Below are positions 37,796-47,800 of a stretch of DNA of 64,000 bases, piece by piece. This DNA comes from Nocardioides sp. Root240. Its GTDB lineage: Bacteria; Actinomycetota; Actinomycetes; Propionibacteriales; Nocardioidaceae. The stretch is from positions 430,375 to 494,374 of the forward strand of contig NZ_LMIT01000002.1 in the NCBI RefSeq assembly GCF_001428825.1, read 5' to 3'. The position numbers and the translations under genes are program-made. The first letter of the stretch is position 1. Every line of letters begins with the position of its first letter. Under the pieces are notes generated by a model. That model was not told the DNA's origin and ran no database searches. It saw only the letters and a program-made list of their open reading frames with translations.

Positions 37796-38530
37796 TCAGC
37801 CGAGGAAGTGGCGCAGGTAGCGCTGGGGGTCGTCGAGGTAGCGGCGCCAGTGCTGGACCAGCTCCAGCTCCTCCCAGGTCGTGCGCCGAAGACCCCAGTC
37901 GCCGACCTCGAGGATGCTCGCTCCGGGCAGGGAGGCGAGGACGGGGGAGTGGGTCGCACAGAGGACCTGGCCGCCGTCGTCGACGAGGTCCTGCAGCCGC
38001 GACATGAGCCCCAGCGTGGACGAGAACGACAGTGCGGCCTCGGGTTCGTCGAGGCAGTAGAAGCCAGGAGAGTCGAAGCGCGACCGAAGGACGGCGAGGA
38101 AGGACTCGCCGTGGCTCATCTCGTGGAAGACCGGGTCGCCGCTGGAGGCGTGCTGCTCGGCGAAGGTGAACCAGCCGTGCATCGTCTCGGCGCGCAGGAA
38201 GAAGCCCCACCGTCCGGTGCCGATGCCGCGCTGCAGCCTCAGCACCCGGTGCAACGGCGACTCCGTCGCCCGGGTCGAGTGCTGGCCGTGGCGGGTCCCG
38301 CCCTCGGGCGAGAGCCCGTAGGCGACGGCGATCGCCTCGACGAGCGTCGACTTGCCCGACCCGTTCTCGCCGACGAGGAAGGTCACGCCCGGGGACAGGT
38401 CGAGGTCCTCGCGCAGCACCTGGGCGATCGCGGGGACCGTGAACGGCCACTCGTCGTCGCGGAGTCCGTGGCGCGGCAGGCCACCGCGATCCGCGACGAC
38501 CCGGACGACGGGCGGCTGGTCGAAGTCCAC
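37796..38530 (-). CDS. AAA family ATPase (predicted SMC-like ATP-binding protein)
   Basis: A 244-residue compact ABC-type ATPase. The Walker A is FLVGENGSGKSTLVEAIAVAYG (about 50), the signature-like motif is MSHGESFLAVL, the Walker B FYCLDEPEAALS, and the switch His VLCATHSPVLASLP. The layout with no long coiled coil resembles predicted ATPases of COG3910 type. The cellular role is unknown; DNA-repair or toxin-related roles are guesses. GTG at 38530 has TACGGT 6 nt upstream, so the mRNA is leaderless. It diverges from the LigD-type polymerase gene 47 bp away. Confidence 0.8.
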   Translation of the reverse strand: MDFDQPPVVRVVADRGGLPRHGLRDDEWPFTVPAIAQVLREDLDLSPGVTFLVGENGSGKSTLVEAIAVAYGLSPEGGTRHGQHSTRATESPLHRVLRLQRGIGTGRWGFFLRAETMHGWFTFAEQHASSGDPVFHEMSHGESFLAVLRSRFDSPGFYCLDEPEAALSFSSTLGLMSRLQDLVDDGGQVLCATHSPVLASLPGASILEVGDWGLRRTTWEELELVQHWRRYLDDPQRYLRHFLG

Positions 38531-38536
38531 CAGCTC

Positions 38537-38571
38537 ACCGTAGCCGTGGCGTCCGTGGCAACGGATAGGGT
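38537..38571. promoter_or_regulatory. Divergent leaderless -10 elements (ATPase / LigD-type polymerase)
   Basis: Minus-strand TACGGT (38542-38537) lies 6 nt before GTG 38530; plus-strand TAGGGT (38566-38571) lies 6 nt before ATG 38578. The gap of 47 bp leaves the two promoters overlapping. Confidence 0.55.
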
Positions 38572-38577
38572 CGCGCC

Positions 38578-39522
38578 ATGGCGTCCCCGGCGATCGAGAT
38601 CGAGGTCGACAGCCGTGTCGTCCGGGTGAGCAACCCCGACCGCGTCTACTTCCCAGCCATCGGTGCGACCAAGCTCGACCTCGTCGAGTACTACCTCTCC
38701 GTCGGCGAGGGCATCGTCAACGCGCTGTGGGAGCGGCCGTGCATGCTGCACCGGTTCCCGAAGGGCCTCGACGGCGACAAGGTGCACCAGAAGCGGCTGC
38801 CCGCCGGCGCACCGGACTGGGTCGAGACCGTGCAGCTGTTCTTCCCGCGCTGGAAGCGCACCGCCGACGAGCTGTGCGTGACCGAGCTGGCGTCGGTGAT
38901 CTGGGCGGTGCAGATGTCGACCGTCGAGTTCCACCCCTGGAACAGCCGCCGCGGCAGCACCGAGATGCCCGACGAGTGGCGCATCGACCTCGATCCCGGC
39001 CCGGAGTCGACGTACGACGACATCCGCAAGGTCGCCCACGTCGCCCACGAGGTCCTCGACGAGCTGGGCGCGGTCGGCCACCCGAAGACCAGCGGCAGCA
39101 AGGGCCTCCACGTCTACGTCCGGGTCAAGCCGGAGCACGACCACAAGGGCGTACGCCGCGCCGCGCTCGCGTTCGCCCGCGAGGTCGAGCGCCGTGCTCC
39201 CGAGCTGGTCACCACCACCTGGTGGAAGAAGGACCGCGACCCGGCCGCGGTGTTCGTCGACTACAACCAGAACGCCCGCGACCACACCATCGCGGCCGCC
39301 TACTCGGTCCGCGGCCTGCCCGACGCCCGCGTCTCCACCCCCATTCGGTGGGACGAGGTCGACGACGCAGACCCGCGTGACTTCACGATCCGGACCGTCC
39401 CCGCGCGCTTCGCCGAGCTCGGGGACCTCCACCACGACATCGACGACCACGTGTTCGACCTGGCGCCGCTCCTGGAGTGGGCGGACCGGGACGAGATTCC
39501 GGTTGAGGGTGACGAGGCCTAG
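38578..39522 (+). CDS. Stand-alone LigD-type DNA polymerase/primase domain protein
   Basis: A 314-residue archaeo-eukaryotic primase-like polymerase, the Pol domain of LigD used in non-homologous end joining. Motifs are VRVSNPDRVYFP at the N-terminus, RPCMLHRFPKG, WRIDLDPGP (catalytic Asp-x-Asp), HPKTSGSKGLHVYVR, and VFVDYNQNARDHTIAAAYSVR. Here it is not fused to ligase or nuclease domains. No Ku gene is in the window. It could fill short gaps at double-strand breaks. Its TAG stop lies in a CTAG shared with the convergent surface-protein gene. Confidence 0.9.
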   Translation: MASPAIEIEVDSRVVRVSNPDRVYFPAIGATKLDLVEYYLSVGEGIVNALWERPCMLHRFPKGLDGDKVHQKRLPAGAPDWVETVQLFFPRWKRTADELCVTELASVIWAVQMSTVEFHPWNSRRGSTEMPDEWRIDLDPGPESTYDDIRKVAHVAHEVLDELGAVGHPKTSGSKGLHVYVRVKPEHDHKGVRRAALAFAREVERRAPELVTTTWWKKDRDPAAVFVDYNQNARDHTIAAAYSVRGLPDARVSTPIRWDEVDDADPRDFTIRTVPARFAELGDLHHDIDDHVFDLAPLLEWADRDEIPVEGDEA

Positions 39523-41711
39523 GCTGCGGTGACGCGGAACGCGTAGCTCGTCGTGGTGGTGTTGGTGCCATCGGACACCCGCACCTCGAGGGTGTAGTCG
39601 GTGTTGCCCGCCGTGAAGCTGCCGGCACCGCTGTTGCCGGCCACCGTAAGCGAGTTGGCCGTGACCCACCGCCCGGACACGAGCGACAGCCCGATCGGCG
39701 TACCGCAGAAGGTCGCATCGAGCGAGGATCCGGTGCCCCCATTCCAGCACCGGCCGTTTGACTTGGTGAGCTTGATCGTCACCGAGGTGACACCGACGTT
39801 GTCCGTCGCGGTGACGCAGATCTTGCCGGCGGCGCCCGTGCACGAGATGCTCGCCCAGGTCCCAGTCTCGTTCCCCGGCTCGACGAGCGTGATGGTCGGG
39901 GCGAGCGAATCGCCACTCACCGCAACCGTCGCCGACGAGCTCGCGGAGAGGTAGTTCGCGTTCCCCGCCTGCGTCGCCGTCAGCTGGCAGCTGCCCGCAC
40001 CGACGTAGGTGACGGTGCTGCCGGAGACCGTGCAGATCGCGGGAGCCGACGTGGTCGAGAAGGTGACGGAGAGGCCGCTCGACGCCGTCGCGGTCAGCGT
40101 CGCCGTCGTCCCTGCGTTCGCGGTCAGGACCGGCGAGAAGCTCACGGTCTGCGCGGCCTTGGCGACGGTGAAGGTGACCGACGCCTGGGGCGCGGGCGCC
40201 CAGGTCCCGTTGCCGCTCTGGTCCGCGGTGATGGTGCAGGAGCCGGCGCCGACGAACGAGATGGTCGCGCCGTTGGTGCCGGAGCTGGTGCACACGGCCG
40301 GCGTCGTCGAGGCGAAGGTGACGGGGTTGCCGGAGCCACCGCCGGTGGCGGTGACCGTGTAGCCGCCCTGGTACGTCGGGGACGTCGGCAGGGAGATGTT
40401 GGTGATCGCCTGCGCCTTGCGGGTCACGCCGATGCTCTGCCCGACCTGCGCCGCGGCGAGGTAGTCGGCGTTGCCGGCCTGGTCGGCGGTGACCGAGCAG
40501 GTGCCGGCGGCGACGAAGGTGATCGTCGCGCCGCGCGTACCCGTGCTGGTGCACACGCCGGGAGTTGTCGAGGCGAAGGTCACCGGGTTGCCGGAGCCGC
40601 CGCCGGTGGCGGTGAGCGTGTAGGTATCACCGACCTTCGCGTCCGCGGGCGGCGTCGAGGTGATCGTGATCGCCTGGGCCGCGGGGGAGATGGCGAAGGA
40701 CTGCTGGACCTGCGGCGCGGCGGCGTGGTTCGCGTCGCCGGCCTGGTCGGCGTCGATCGTGCAGGTGCCGGCCTTGAGGTAGGACACGACCCCGCTCGAG
40801 ATCGAGCAGTTCGCGGTGGTGGCCGGGTTGATCGTCAGCATCACCGGGTTGCCGGAGCCGCCGCCGGTGGCGGCGGGGTGGTAGCCGCTGCTGCCGACGA
40901 CCGCGGTGGTCGGCGCGGTCGAGGTGAAGCTGATCGCCTGCGCGGCCTTCGCGACCGGGAACGCCTGCTGGGCCGCGGGTGCCGCGCTGTAGTAGGTGCT
41001 GCCGGCCTGGTGGGCGGTGATCGTGCAGGTGCCCGCGCCGACGAAGGTGATGGTCGCGCCGTGCGTACCGGTGCTGGTGCAGACCGACGGGCTGTCGCTG
41101 CCGAAGGTGACCGGGTTGCCGGAGGCGCCCCCGTCCGCCGTCACCGTGTACGACGGACCGCCGTACGTCGGGGAGGTGGGCGAGGAGGTGAACGTGATGG
41201 CCTGCGCGACCTGGCCCACGACCACCGCGTCGCTCGCGGTCGCGACGGCGGTCCAGCTGGCCTGCACCGCGGTGACGACGTAGGTGTGGCTGCCGACCGG
41301 GACGCCCTCGTCGGTGCAGTGGGTGCCGGCGATGGTCGTGGATGCGGATGTGCCGCAGACAAGGACGGCGGGCCCGCTCGCGGGGACTCGGCGCACGCGG
41401 TACCCGTCGGGAGCGATGCCGGAGGTGGGCGCAGTCCAGGACACGTCGACGTCGCCGGTGCCGGGCGTGGAGGTCGCGGTCACGTCGGTGGGCGCCTCGA
41501 GGGTGCCGGTGGTGACGGTGCCGGCGCCGGTGCCGTCGGAGGTGAAGAAGGCCGCGGCGACCCCGCCGAGCGAGAGCCCGACGGTGAGCACGAGGGCGAC
41601 GGCCAGGCCCGGGCGGACGGTACGGCGCGCGGTGGACGCGGCCCGGCCGTGGCCGCGGTGGCGGGCGGGGGCCGGACGACGGCGGCGGGAGGTGGTGGCG
41701 AAGCGCTTCAT
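39519..41711 (-). CDS. Large secreted repeat protein of the surface-fibre-like operon
   Basis: A 730-residue exported protein. After an Arg-rich start ([20 protein letters not shown]) a hydrophobic segment (VALVLTVGLSLGGVAAAFFTS, about 35-55) forms the signal, with a T-rich GTGAGTVTTGTLEAP after it, as in SipW-type exported proteins. About 60-155 resembles a fibronectin type III domain (VDVSWTAPTSG, SHTYVVTAVQA). Then come about five Ig-like repeats of 80-90 residues with TATGGGSGNPVTF, VCTSTGT and TFVGAGTCTI motifs, each with a Cys pair, and a C-terminal Ig-like domain. It is third in the operon. Adhesin or fibre-stalk function is inferred from architecture only. Confidence 0.7.
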   Translation of the reverse strand: MKRFATTSRRRRPAPARHRGHGRAASTARRTVRPGLAVALVLTVGLSLGGVAAAFFTSDGTGAGTVTTGTLEAPTDVTATSTPGTGDVDVSWTAPTSGIAPDGYRVRRVPASGPAVLVCGTSASTTIAGTHCTDEGVPVGSHTYVVTAVQASWTAVATASDAVVVGQVAQAITFTSSPTSPTYGGPSYTVTADGGASGNPVTFGSDSPSVCTSTGTHGATITFVGAGTCTITAHQAGSTYYSAAPAAQQAFPVAKAAQAISFTSTAPTTAVVGSSGYHPAATGGGSGNPVMLTINPATTANCSISSGVVSYLKAGTCTIDADQAGDANHAAAPQVQQSFAISPAAQAITITSTPPADAKVGDTYTLTATGGGSGNPVTFASTTPGVCTSTGTRGATITFVAAGTCSVTADQAGNADYLAAAQVGQSIGVTRKAQAITNISLPTSPTYQGGYTVTATGGGSGNPVTFASTTPAVCTSSGTNGATISFVGAGSCTITADQSGNGTWAPAPQASVTFTVAKAAQTVSFSPVLTANAGTTATLTATASSGLSVTFSTTSAPAICTVSGSTVTYVGAGSCQLTATQAGNANYLSASSSATVAVSGDSLAPTITLVEPGNETGTWASISCTGAAGKICVTATDNVGVTSVTIKLTKSNGRCWNGGTGSSLDATFCGTPIGLSLVSGRWVTANSLTVAGNSGAGSFTAGNTDYTLEVRVSDGTNTTTTSYAFRVTAA

Positions 41712-41716
41712 GGTGG

Positions 41717-42790
41717 TCACGCCCCGTTCCCGGCGCCGCTGTACGCGAGCTGCACGACGGCCGTCTTGCAGGCGTCCTGGTTGGTGGGCAGGTTGAGCAT
41801 CCGCACGGCCGGCCACTGCGCCCGTGGCACGCCCAGCGACGAGAGCGTCCGGGTGCTGTGGGCCGGGATCGTCAGCGGGAACGGGCCGGAGTAGCCGGTG
41901 ACGGCGTAGTTCGAGGTGGCGCAGCCGGGCTTGTCGGTGGAGGTGACGTCGACGCCGAGCGCGGTCACCGTCATCGGCGCGCCGAACGGGTTGGTCAGCG
42001 CCAGGTCGATCGCGGCGCGCTCGCTGCCGGGGGCGAGGGTCCGGTCCGGCGTGCCCGCGATCGGGAAGTCGTCGTAGGTCTGGGGCAGCACGATCAGGTA
42101 GGCCGAGGCGGTCTCCGACGCGAGCAGCGACTGGCCCTTGACCGTGATCAGGTAGGTCCCCGGGACCACGTTCGTAGCGGTGCTGACCTTGACCGTCGCG
42201 GTGTTGCCGAGCAGCGACAGCGAGGGGGAGACGGTGGCGGTCGCGTTCTGCGGCACGCCGGAGAGGCTCAGCGAGATCGGGCCCGCGAGCAGGCCGCGGT
42301 TCACGGTCAGCGTGTACGTCGTCGACTGGCCGTCCACGACGGTGGCCGCCGGTGGCGAGAGCACCATCGTGAAGCCGGTCGCGAGGGTGACGTTGAGCTG
42401 CACGTTCACCGACACGGACTGGCCGTTGCTGGTGGCGGTGATCTTCAGCAGGTAGCTGCCGACCGGCGTCGTGGCGCTCGTCTGCACCGCGACCACCGCG
42501 GGGATCCCGTTGATCGCCGGGTTCGGCAGGATCGCGACGGTCGCTCCGACCGGGGCGCCGGTGACGCTGAGGTGCACCGGGCCGAGCAGCGACCCGGGCT
42601 GGCTCACGGTGACGGCGACGACCGCCTGCGAGCCGATGGTGACGCCGACCGACGTACGGTCGACGGAGATGCCGAGGCCGGCGCCCAGCGTGGTGGCGGT
42701 GGGCTGCACGGCGCTCGAGCCGAGCGACGTGGCCAGGAGGGCGGCCACCAGCAGCACGAGCAGACGGATGCGTCCGCTGTACCTGGTCAT
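41717..42790 (-). CDS. Secreted Ig-like protein of the surface-fibre-like operon
   Basis: A 357-residue exported protein with a signal segment (RLLVLLVAALLATSLGSSA) and two tandem beta-rich repeats of about 95 residues that share P-A-TV and VGSYLLKITAT / PGTYLITVKGQ strands. The C-terminal domain ends GCATSNYAVTGYSG ... LPTNQDACKTAVVQLAYSG. That domain has the same Cys...NQDACK layout as the small protein at 42838-43287, so both likely share a fold. I prefer ATG at 42790, which has AGGAGG 6 nt upstream, over the ATG at 42808. The next gene starts 5 bp after its stop. Confidence 0.7.
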   Translation of the reverse strand: MTRYSGRIRLLVLLVAALLATSLGSSAVQPTATTLGAGLGISVDRTSVGVTIGSQAVVAVTVSQPGSLLGPVHLSVTGAPVGATVAILPNPAINGIPAVVAVQTSATTPVGSYLLKITATSNGQSVSVNVQLNVTLATGFTMVLSPPAATVVDGQSTTYTLTVNRGLLAGPISLSLSGVPQNATATVSPSLSLLGNTATVKVSTATNVVPGTYLITVKGQSLLASETASAYLIVLPQTYDDFPIAGTPDRTLAPGSERAAIDLALTNPFGAPMTVTALGVDVTSTDKPGCATSNYAVTGYSGPFPLTIPAHSTRTLSSLGVPRAQWPAVRMLNLPTNQDACKTAVVQLAYSGAGNGA

Positions 42791-42837
42791 CGGGTTCCTC
42801 CTGGCCATGTCGACTCAGCTCTCGGGTCGGACGAGCG

Positions 42838-43287
42838 TCAGCTCGCCGCGACCTTGAGGTCGATCGAGACGCCCTTGCAGGCGTCCTGGTTGGCGGCGCG
42901 GTTGATCATGCTGATCACGAAGGTGCCGTCGACGGTGGCGCCGCTGGCGACATCGCCGGTCGGGACCGACAGGCTGGTGATGGAGAAGTCCGCGTCGGTG
43001 CAGCCGGAGTCCGAGGTGCCCTCGACCGTGGCGACCGCGCCCTGGAGGTTCTGCACACCGCTGTTGGTGTTCTTCACGTGGAAGCTGACCGTGGCGCTCG
43101 GACCGCCCGGGGTCAGGCCGGGAGTGCTGTCGTCCACGGTGACCTCCCACGCGGAGGAGGTGCCGGTGGTCGCCGTACCCGTGCCCTCGCCGGTGCTGGT
43201 CCAGTACGCGAACGCGACGCCGCCGGTGAGGACGACGGCGGTGACGCCGCCGACGACGGCAGCCTTCTTCTTGGTCATGCGGAGCAT
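42838..43287 (-). CDS. Small SipW/TasA-like secreted subunit
   Basis: A 149-residue exported protein. Its signal region TKKKAAVVGGVTAVVLTGGVAFAYWTSTGEGTGTATT (abridged: KKK, hydrophobic core, then AFAYW-TS-GxGxG) is the SipW-dependent type found in TasA/camelysin-like fibre subunits and many actinobacterial surface proteins. The mature domain is beta-rich and ends with two Cys (DSGCTDADF and NQDACKG). AAAGG lies 8 nt before the ATG. It is the first gene of a three-gene operon; no dedicated signal peptidase or sortase gene is nearby. Confidence 0.7.
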   Translation of the reverse strand: MLRMTKKKAAVVGGVTAVVLTGGVAFAYWTSTGEGTGTATTGTSSAWEVTVDDSTPGLTPGGPSATVSFHVKNTNSGVQNLQGAVATVEGTSDSGCTDADFSITSLSVPTGDVASGATVDGTFVISMINRAANQDACKGVSIDLKVAAS

Positions 43288-43472
43288 GTCGATGCCTTTC
43301 TCAGATGACTGCCGATGAGGGGCTCGGCGTCCCGTGTGCTCCCGAGAAGGCGCTGCGGACGGCCCCCAGACCCGCCCGTTCGAATCCCAGAACTCCCGTG
43401 CGTCACGGCTGTTACGTCGGCCTCGGTTAAAATGGGTGCGACCATCGGAAGTGAGGACACCGGACGGGGCGA

Positions 43473-43478
43473 TAGGTT
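43473..43478 (+). promoter_or_regulatory. Leaderless -10 of kynU
   Basis: TAGGTT 6 nt before GTG 43485, without a Shine-Dalgarno. The 197-bp divergent gap also contains a T/A-rich GTTAAAATGG at 43426-43435 that could serve either direction. Confidence 0.45.
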
Positions 43479-43484
43479 CGGCCC

Positions 43485-44693
43485 GTGACCCTCGATGCCG
43501 CGGCGCTCGACGCCGCCGACCCGCTCGCCTCCCGCCGCGACCTCTTCGTCGGCGCGGCCACGTCGCTGGTCTACCTCGACGGGAACTCGCTGGGCCGGCC
43601 GCTGCAGGCGACGGCCGACCGGGCGGCGCGCTTCGTGACCGAGGAGTGGGGCGGCCGGCTGATCCGGGGCTGGGACGAGCGCTGGTTCGAGCAGCCGCTC
43701 GTGCTCGGCGACCGGCTCGCGGCCGTCGCCCTGGGTGCCGCTCCCGGCCAGACCGCGATCGGCGACTCCACCACGGTGCTGCTCTACAAGCTGGTCCGCG
43801 GCGCCGTCGCCGCGCATCCGGGCCGCACCGAGATCGTCGTCGACCGCGACAACTTCCCCACCGACCGGTACGTCGTCGAGGGCGTCGCCCGCGAGTGCGG
43901 CCTCACCGTCCGGTGGCTCGACGTCGAGCCGGACGCAGGCGTGACGGTCGAGGGGCTCGCGGAGGTCGTGGGGGAGCAGACCGCGCTCGTCGTGGTGAGC
44001 CATGTGGCCTACAAGTCCGGCTGGATGGCCGATGTCGCCGGGCTGACCCGGGTCGCGCACGACGCCGGCGCGTGGATCCTCGTGGACCTGTGCCACTCGT
44101 CGGGCGCCGTACCGGTCGAGCTGGACGCGTGGGAGGTCGACCTCGCGGTCGGCTGCAGCTACAAGTACCTCAACGGGGGTCCCGGGGCGCCCGCCTTCGG
44201 GTACGTCGCACGGCGCCACCTCGACGCCGATGCCTTCCACCAGCCGGTCCAGGGCTGGATGGGTGCGGCCGACCCGTTCGCGATGGGCCCGGCGTACGCG
44301 CCGGCCGCGGGCATCCGGCGGCTGATCAGCGGCACGCCGCCGATCCTGGGCATGCTCGGTCTCGCCGACATGGTGGACCTGCTGGAGGAGGTCGGCATCG
44401 CGGCCGTGCGCGCGAAGTCGGTGGCGCTGACGTCGTACGCCGTGGACCTGGTCGACCGGGACCTGTCCGACGTCGGCCTGGCCTCACCGCGCGACCCGGC
44501 GGTGCGCGGCGGTCACGTCACGATCACGCACCCGCGGATGCGCGCGGTGACCGCCGCCCTGTGGGAGCGCGACGTGCTGCCGGACTTCCGCAACCCGGAC
44601 GGCTTGCGGATCGGCCTCTCGCCCTTGTCGACGTCCTTCGCGGAGGTGGAGCGGGGGATCGCCGCGATCGGCGCGGCACTCGGGAATGATTGA
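43485..44693 (+). CDS. kynU: Kynureninase
   Basis: A 402-residue PLP enzyme of fold type I hydrolysing kynurenine to anthranilate and alanine in tryptophan breakdown. Diagnostic regions are VYLDGNSLGRPLQAT at the N-terminus, GDSTTVLLYKLVRG, VSHVAYKSGWMAD, the Asp of ILVDLCHSSGAVP, and the PLP Lys in GCSYKYLNGGPGAPAF. FRNPDGLRIGLSPLSTSF is the C-terminal substrate Arg region. It stands alone: no tryptophan dioxygenase or formamidase genes are adjacent. Length is normal. Confidence 0.94.
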   Translation: MTLDAAALDAADPLASRRDLFVGAATSLVYLDGNSLGRPLQATADRAARFVTEEWGGRLIRGWDERWFEQPLVLGDRLAAVALGAAPGQTAIGDSTTVLLYKLVRGAVAAHPGRTEIVVDRDNFPTDRYVVEGVARECGLTVRWLDVEPDAGVTVEGLAEVVGEQTALVVVSHVAYKSGWMADVAGLTRVAHDAGAWILVDLCHSSGAVPVELDAWEVDLAVGCSYKYLNGGPGAPAFGYVARRHLDADAFHQPVQGWMGAADPFAMGPAYAPAAGIRRLISGTPPILGMLGLADMVDLLEEVGIAAVRAKSVALTSYAVDLVDRDLSDVGLASPRDPAVRGGHVTITHPRMRAVTAALWERDVLPDFRNPDGLRIGLSPLSTSFAEVERGIAAIGAALGND

Positions 44694-44803
44694 GGCTTTA
44701 CCAGTCTGAAACGGTTCACAAATCTGGGTGATACTTCAACTACCTAGCCTCATCGAGCCCGGGCCATCCCCTGCCGGGCATCCCGAGATCGATGAGGTTG
44801 CGC

Positions 44804-47800
44804 ATGAGAATCCCCCGCGCGCTCAGGGCCCTGGTGCCCTTGGCGCTCACTCTCTCCGTCGTGTCCGTGCCCCTGGTGGCCGGCACGGCGTCCCCGGTAC
44901 GGGCTGCTGAGGCAGCGCCCGACTACTCCGCCCTGCCGGATCCGACGGCACGCGGCGGCTACACCGCCAGCACCCTCCAGGAGACCAAGCTCGGGCTGGT
45001 CGACCTGCAGGAGCCGAGCTCGAGCGGCGCGGCGCCGGGCACGGGACAGGCCCAGTCCGCCGAGCAGCTGGAGATCCGCGGCTCGCTCTACTACCCGGCC
45101 GATCGCGCCGAGCCCAGCCCGGTCCTGATCCTGGTGCACGGCAACCACGGCTCGTGCGACGCCGGCCAGGACTCCGCCACCGCCAGCTGCACGGCCTTCA
45201 AGCGCAACGAGGCGGGCTACGCCTACCTCGGCGAGAACCTCGCGACCTGGGGCTACACGACCTTCTCGGTGTCGCAGGACCAGCTGATGATGCGGCAGGA
45301 CAACAACAAGGGCAAGGGCATGCACCAGCGCCGCCTGCTCATCGCCGCCGCCCTCGACGCCCTGTCGAAGGCGAACAGCGACGGTCTCGCCGACGACGCG
45401 CACACCACGATCGGCGACACCCTCAAGGGCAAGCTCGACATGACGCGGATCGGCCTGATGGGCCACTCCCGCGGCGGTGACGCGGTCACCAGCTTCATCG
45501 ACTACAACCGCACCCGCACCGACGGCCCGCGCTACCCCCTGCGCGGCGTCATCTCGCTGGCGCCGGTCGACTACGAGCGCAAGGCGCCGTACGGCATGCC
45601 CTACCTGTCGATCCTGCCCTTCTGCGACGGCGACGTGTCGAACCTCCAGGGCGCGCGCTTCTACGAGCGCAGCCAGTACATCAACCCGGGCGACCCGTTC
45701 CCGCGCATCCAGTCGAGCCAGCTGGGAGCGATCCACAACTGGTACAACACCGTCTGGTACGCCGACGGCGGGGCCGACGGCCAGGCGAACAACGACGCGG
45801 CCTGCGGCAACTCGGCGCCGTTCGCGACGACCAACGCGCACCCGAACAACCTCCGGCTCTCGGGTGCGGCCAACCCGCAGGCGATCGTTGCGCGGCCCGG
45901 CTCCACCAACGGCAGCCACGACACGGCCAAGGCCGACAACTACGTCATCGACAACGACGACACCTTCAACCCGCTGGTCAACACCAAGATCTCCGGCGAC
46001 CCGGCGCGGATGGGTGACCAGGAGAAGATCGGTCTCGCGACGATGGCCGCCTTCTTCCGGCGCTACGTCGGCGGCGAGGGCGCCTTCGAGCCCTACATGA
46101 CCGGCGAGCTGTCGGCCACCGCGTCGCACCGGCAGATCCCGGCCAGCGCCTGCCCGACCTCGGCGTCGGGGACGCGGATCGACTGCAGCGAATACGTCTC
46201 GACGAGCTACTTCGCCGCTCCCGGCGAGCGCGTCGACATCATCCGTCCGGAGATCACCAACCCGCTCGGGCAGGACGCGCTCGGGGCACCGCTGACCGGC
46301 ACCGGCTTCGCCGAGTACGACTGGTGCAACCCGGAGCCGGACGACTTCGCGCCCGCCCAGCTCGGGAAGACCACCCAGCCCACCGGCGCCAAGGCGTGCC
46401 CGCTGCCGGCCAAGGCGGCTCTCGGCGGCCAGAACGGCACCCGGGAGAACGCCCCGGTCAACCACTCCTACGGTCGCCAGCTCTCGCTGGCGTGGGAGGC
46501 CGGCCAGAAGGCGCGCCTGACGGCCGTCGTCCCGGCTGCCGACGCGGACATGAGCGGGCTGAAGGCGCTGGCCATGGGGGCCGACGTGAACTTCTTCGAC
46601 CTGCGCAACCCGGGCGCGGACAACCGTGGGGACAACACCAAGGTCGGCGCGGAGTGGCCCAACGAGCTCCCGACGTCCTACGACCCGACGGCCACCACCC
46701 AGGACTTCATCATCGCGGTGAAGGACCGCGCGGGTCACGAGGGCACGGTGCACGCCGGTGACGAGAAGTGGGGCAACGCGCTGCACATGTCGACCGGCAC
46801 CAACACGCCGAACACCCACATCGTGCTGGACCAGGTCCGCGTCCCGCTGACCGCCTTCTCCGACCAGGGTGTCGACCTGTCCCAGGTGGCCGCGGTCGAG
46901 CTCCGCTTCGGTGAGGACGGTACGCCGGCCTCCGGCTCCATCCAGCTGGCCGACGTGCGCTTCCAGGAGAAGGAGGGTGCGCCACTGGTCCTCTCCGACG
47001 GTGCGGACAAGGCCGACGGTGCCGGGCACGGTGCGCCGGCGACGGGTCCCGACCCGGCGTCGTACCTCCAGGCGTACGACGTGTCCAAGGGCAACCTGGC
47101 GCTGGTCGACACCGTCGGCCAGCGCGGCGCCAACACGGTCTGGACCGTCGACGACGACAAGGTGCAGTGCCCCGACGCGCAGTTCTCCTCCATCCAGAAG
47201 GCGGTCGACTTCGCGGCCCCCTGGGACACGATCGCGGTCTGCGAGGGTGTCTACGAGGAGTCGTCCACGCCGAACGCGCACGCCAGCAACCCCGTGGCAC
47301 TCGAGGCCACGAACGGCCTGACGATCACCAAGCCGCTGAAGATCAAGGGCGCGGGCGCCGACAAGGTGGTCATCAAGCCGAAGTCGTCGGTCGACGACCT
47401 CGCCGGCCTGGTGCCCTACCTGCGCGACGGCGGCGGCAACGTGATCACCGTGTCGCGGCAGTCGCTCGGCTCGACCGACACCAGTGAGATGTTCGTCGAC
47501 ATCTCGGGCGTCACGGTGACCTCGGGCAGCACCTGGGCCGAGGCGGGCATCGCCTTCTTCGGCGCCGCAGGTCGGGTGAGCAGCTCGGTCGTCGGCCCGC
47601 TGCGCACGGCGACCAGCGCTGCCGAGCTGGCCGACCACCCCCACGGCTACGGCATCGTGAAGACGAGCCTGATCCTGGGTGCCGGCAAGGGCACGGTCGA
47701 GAACGAGGTCACGGTCACAGACTCGGTTGTGACCGGCTACCAGTCCGGCGGCATCCTGTTCGACGGTGGCCGCGGGAAGGACGGCGCTGCCGACAACCTG

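Noticed and set aside
43378..43388. tRNA-like T-loop GTTCGAATCCC
   Set aside because: The flanks do not form a T-stem and there is no acceptor or anticodon stem at the right spacing on either strand.
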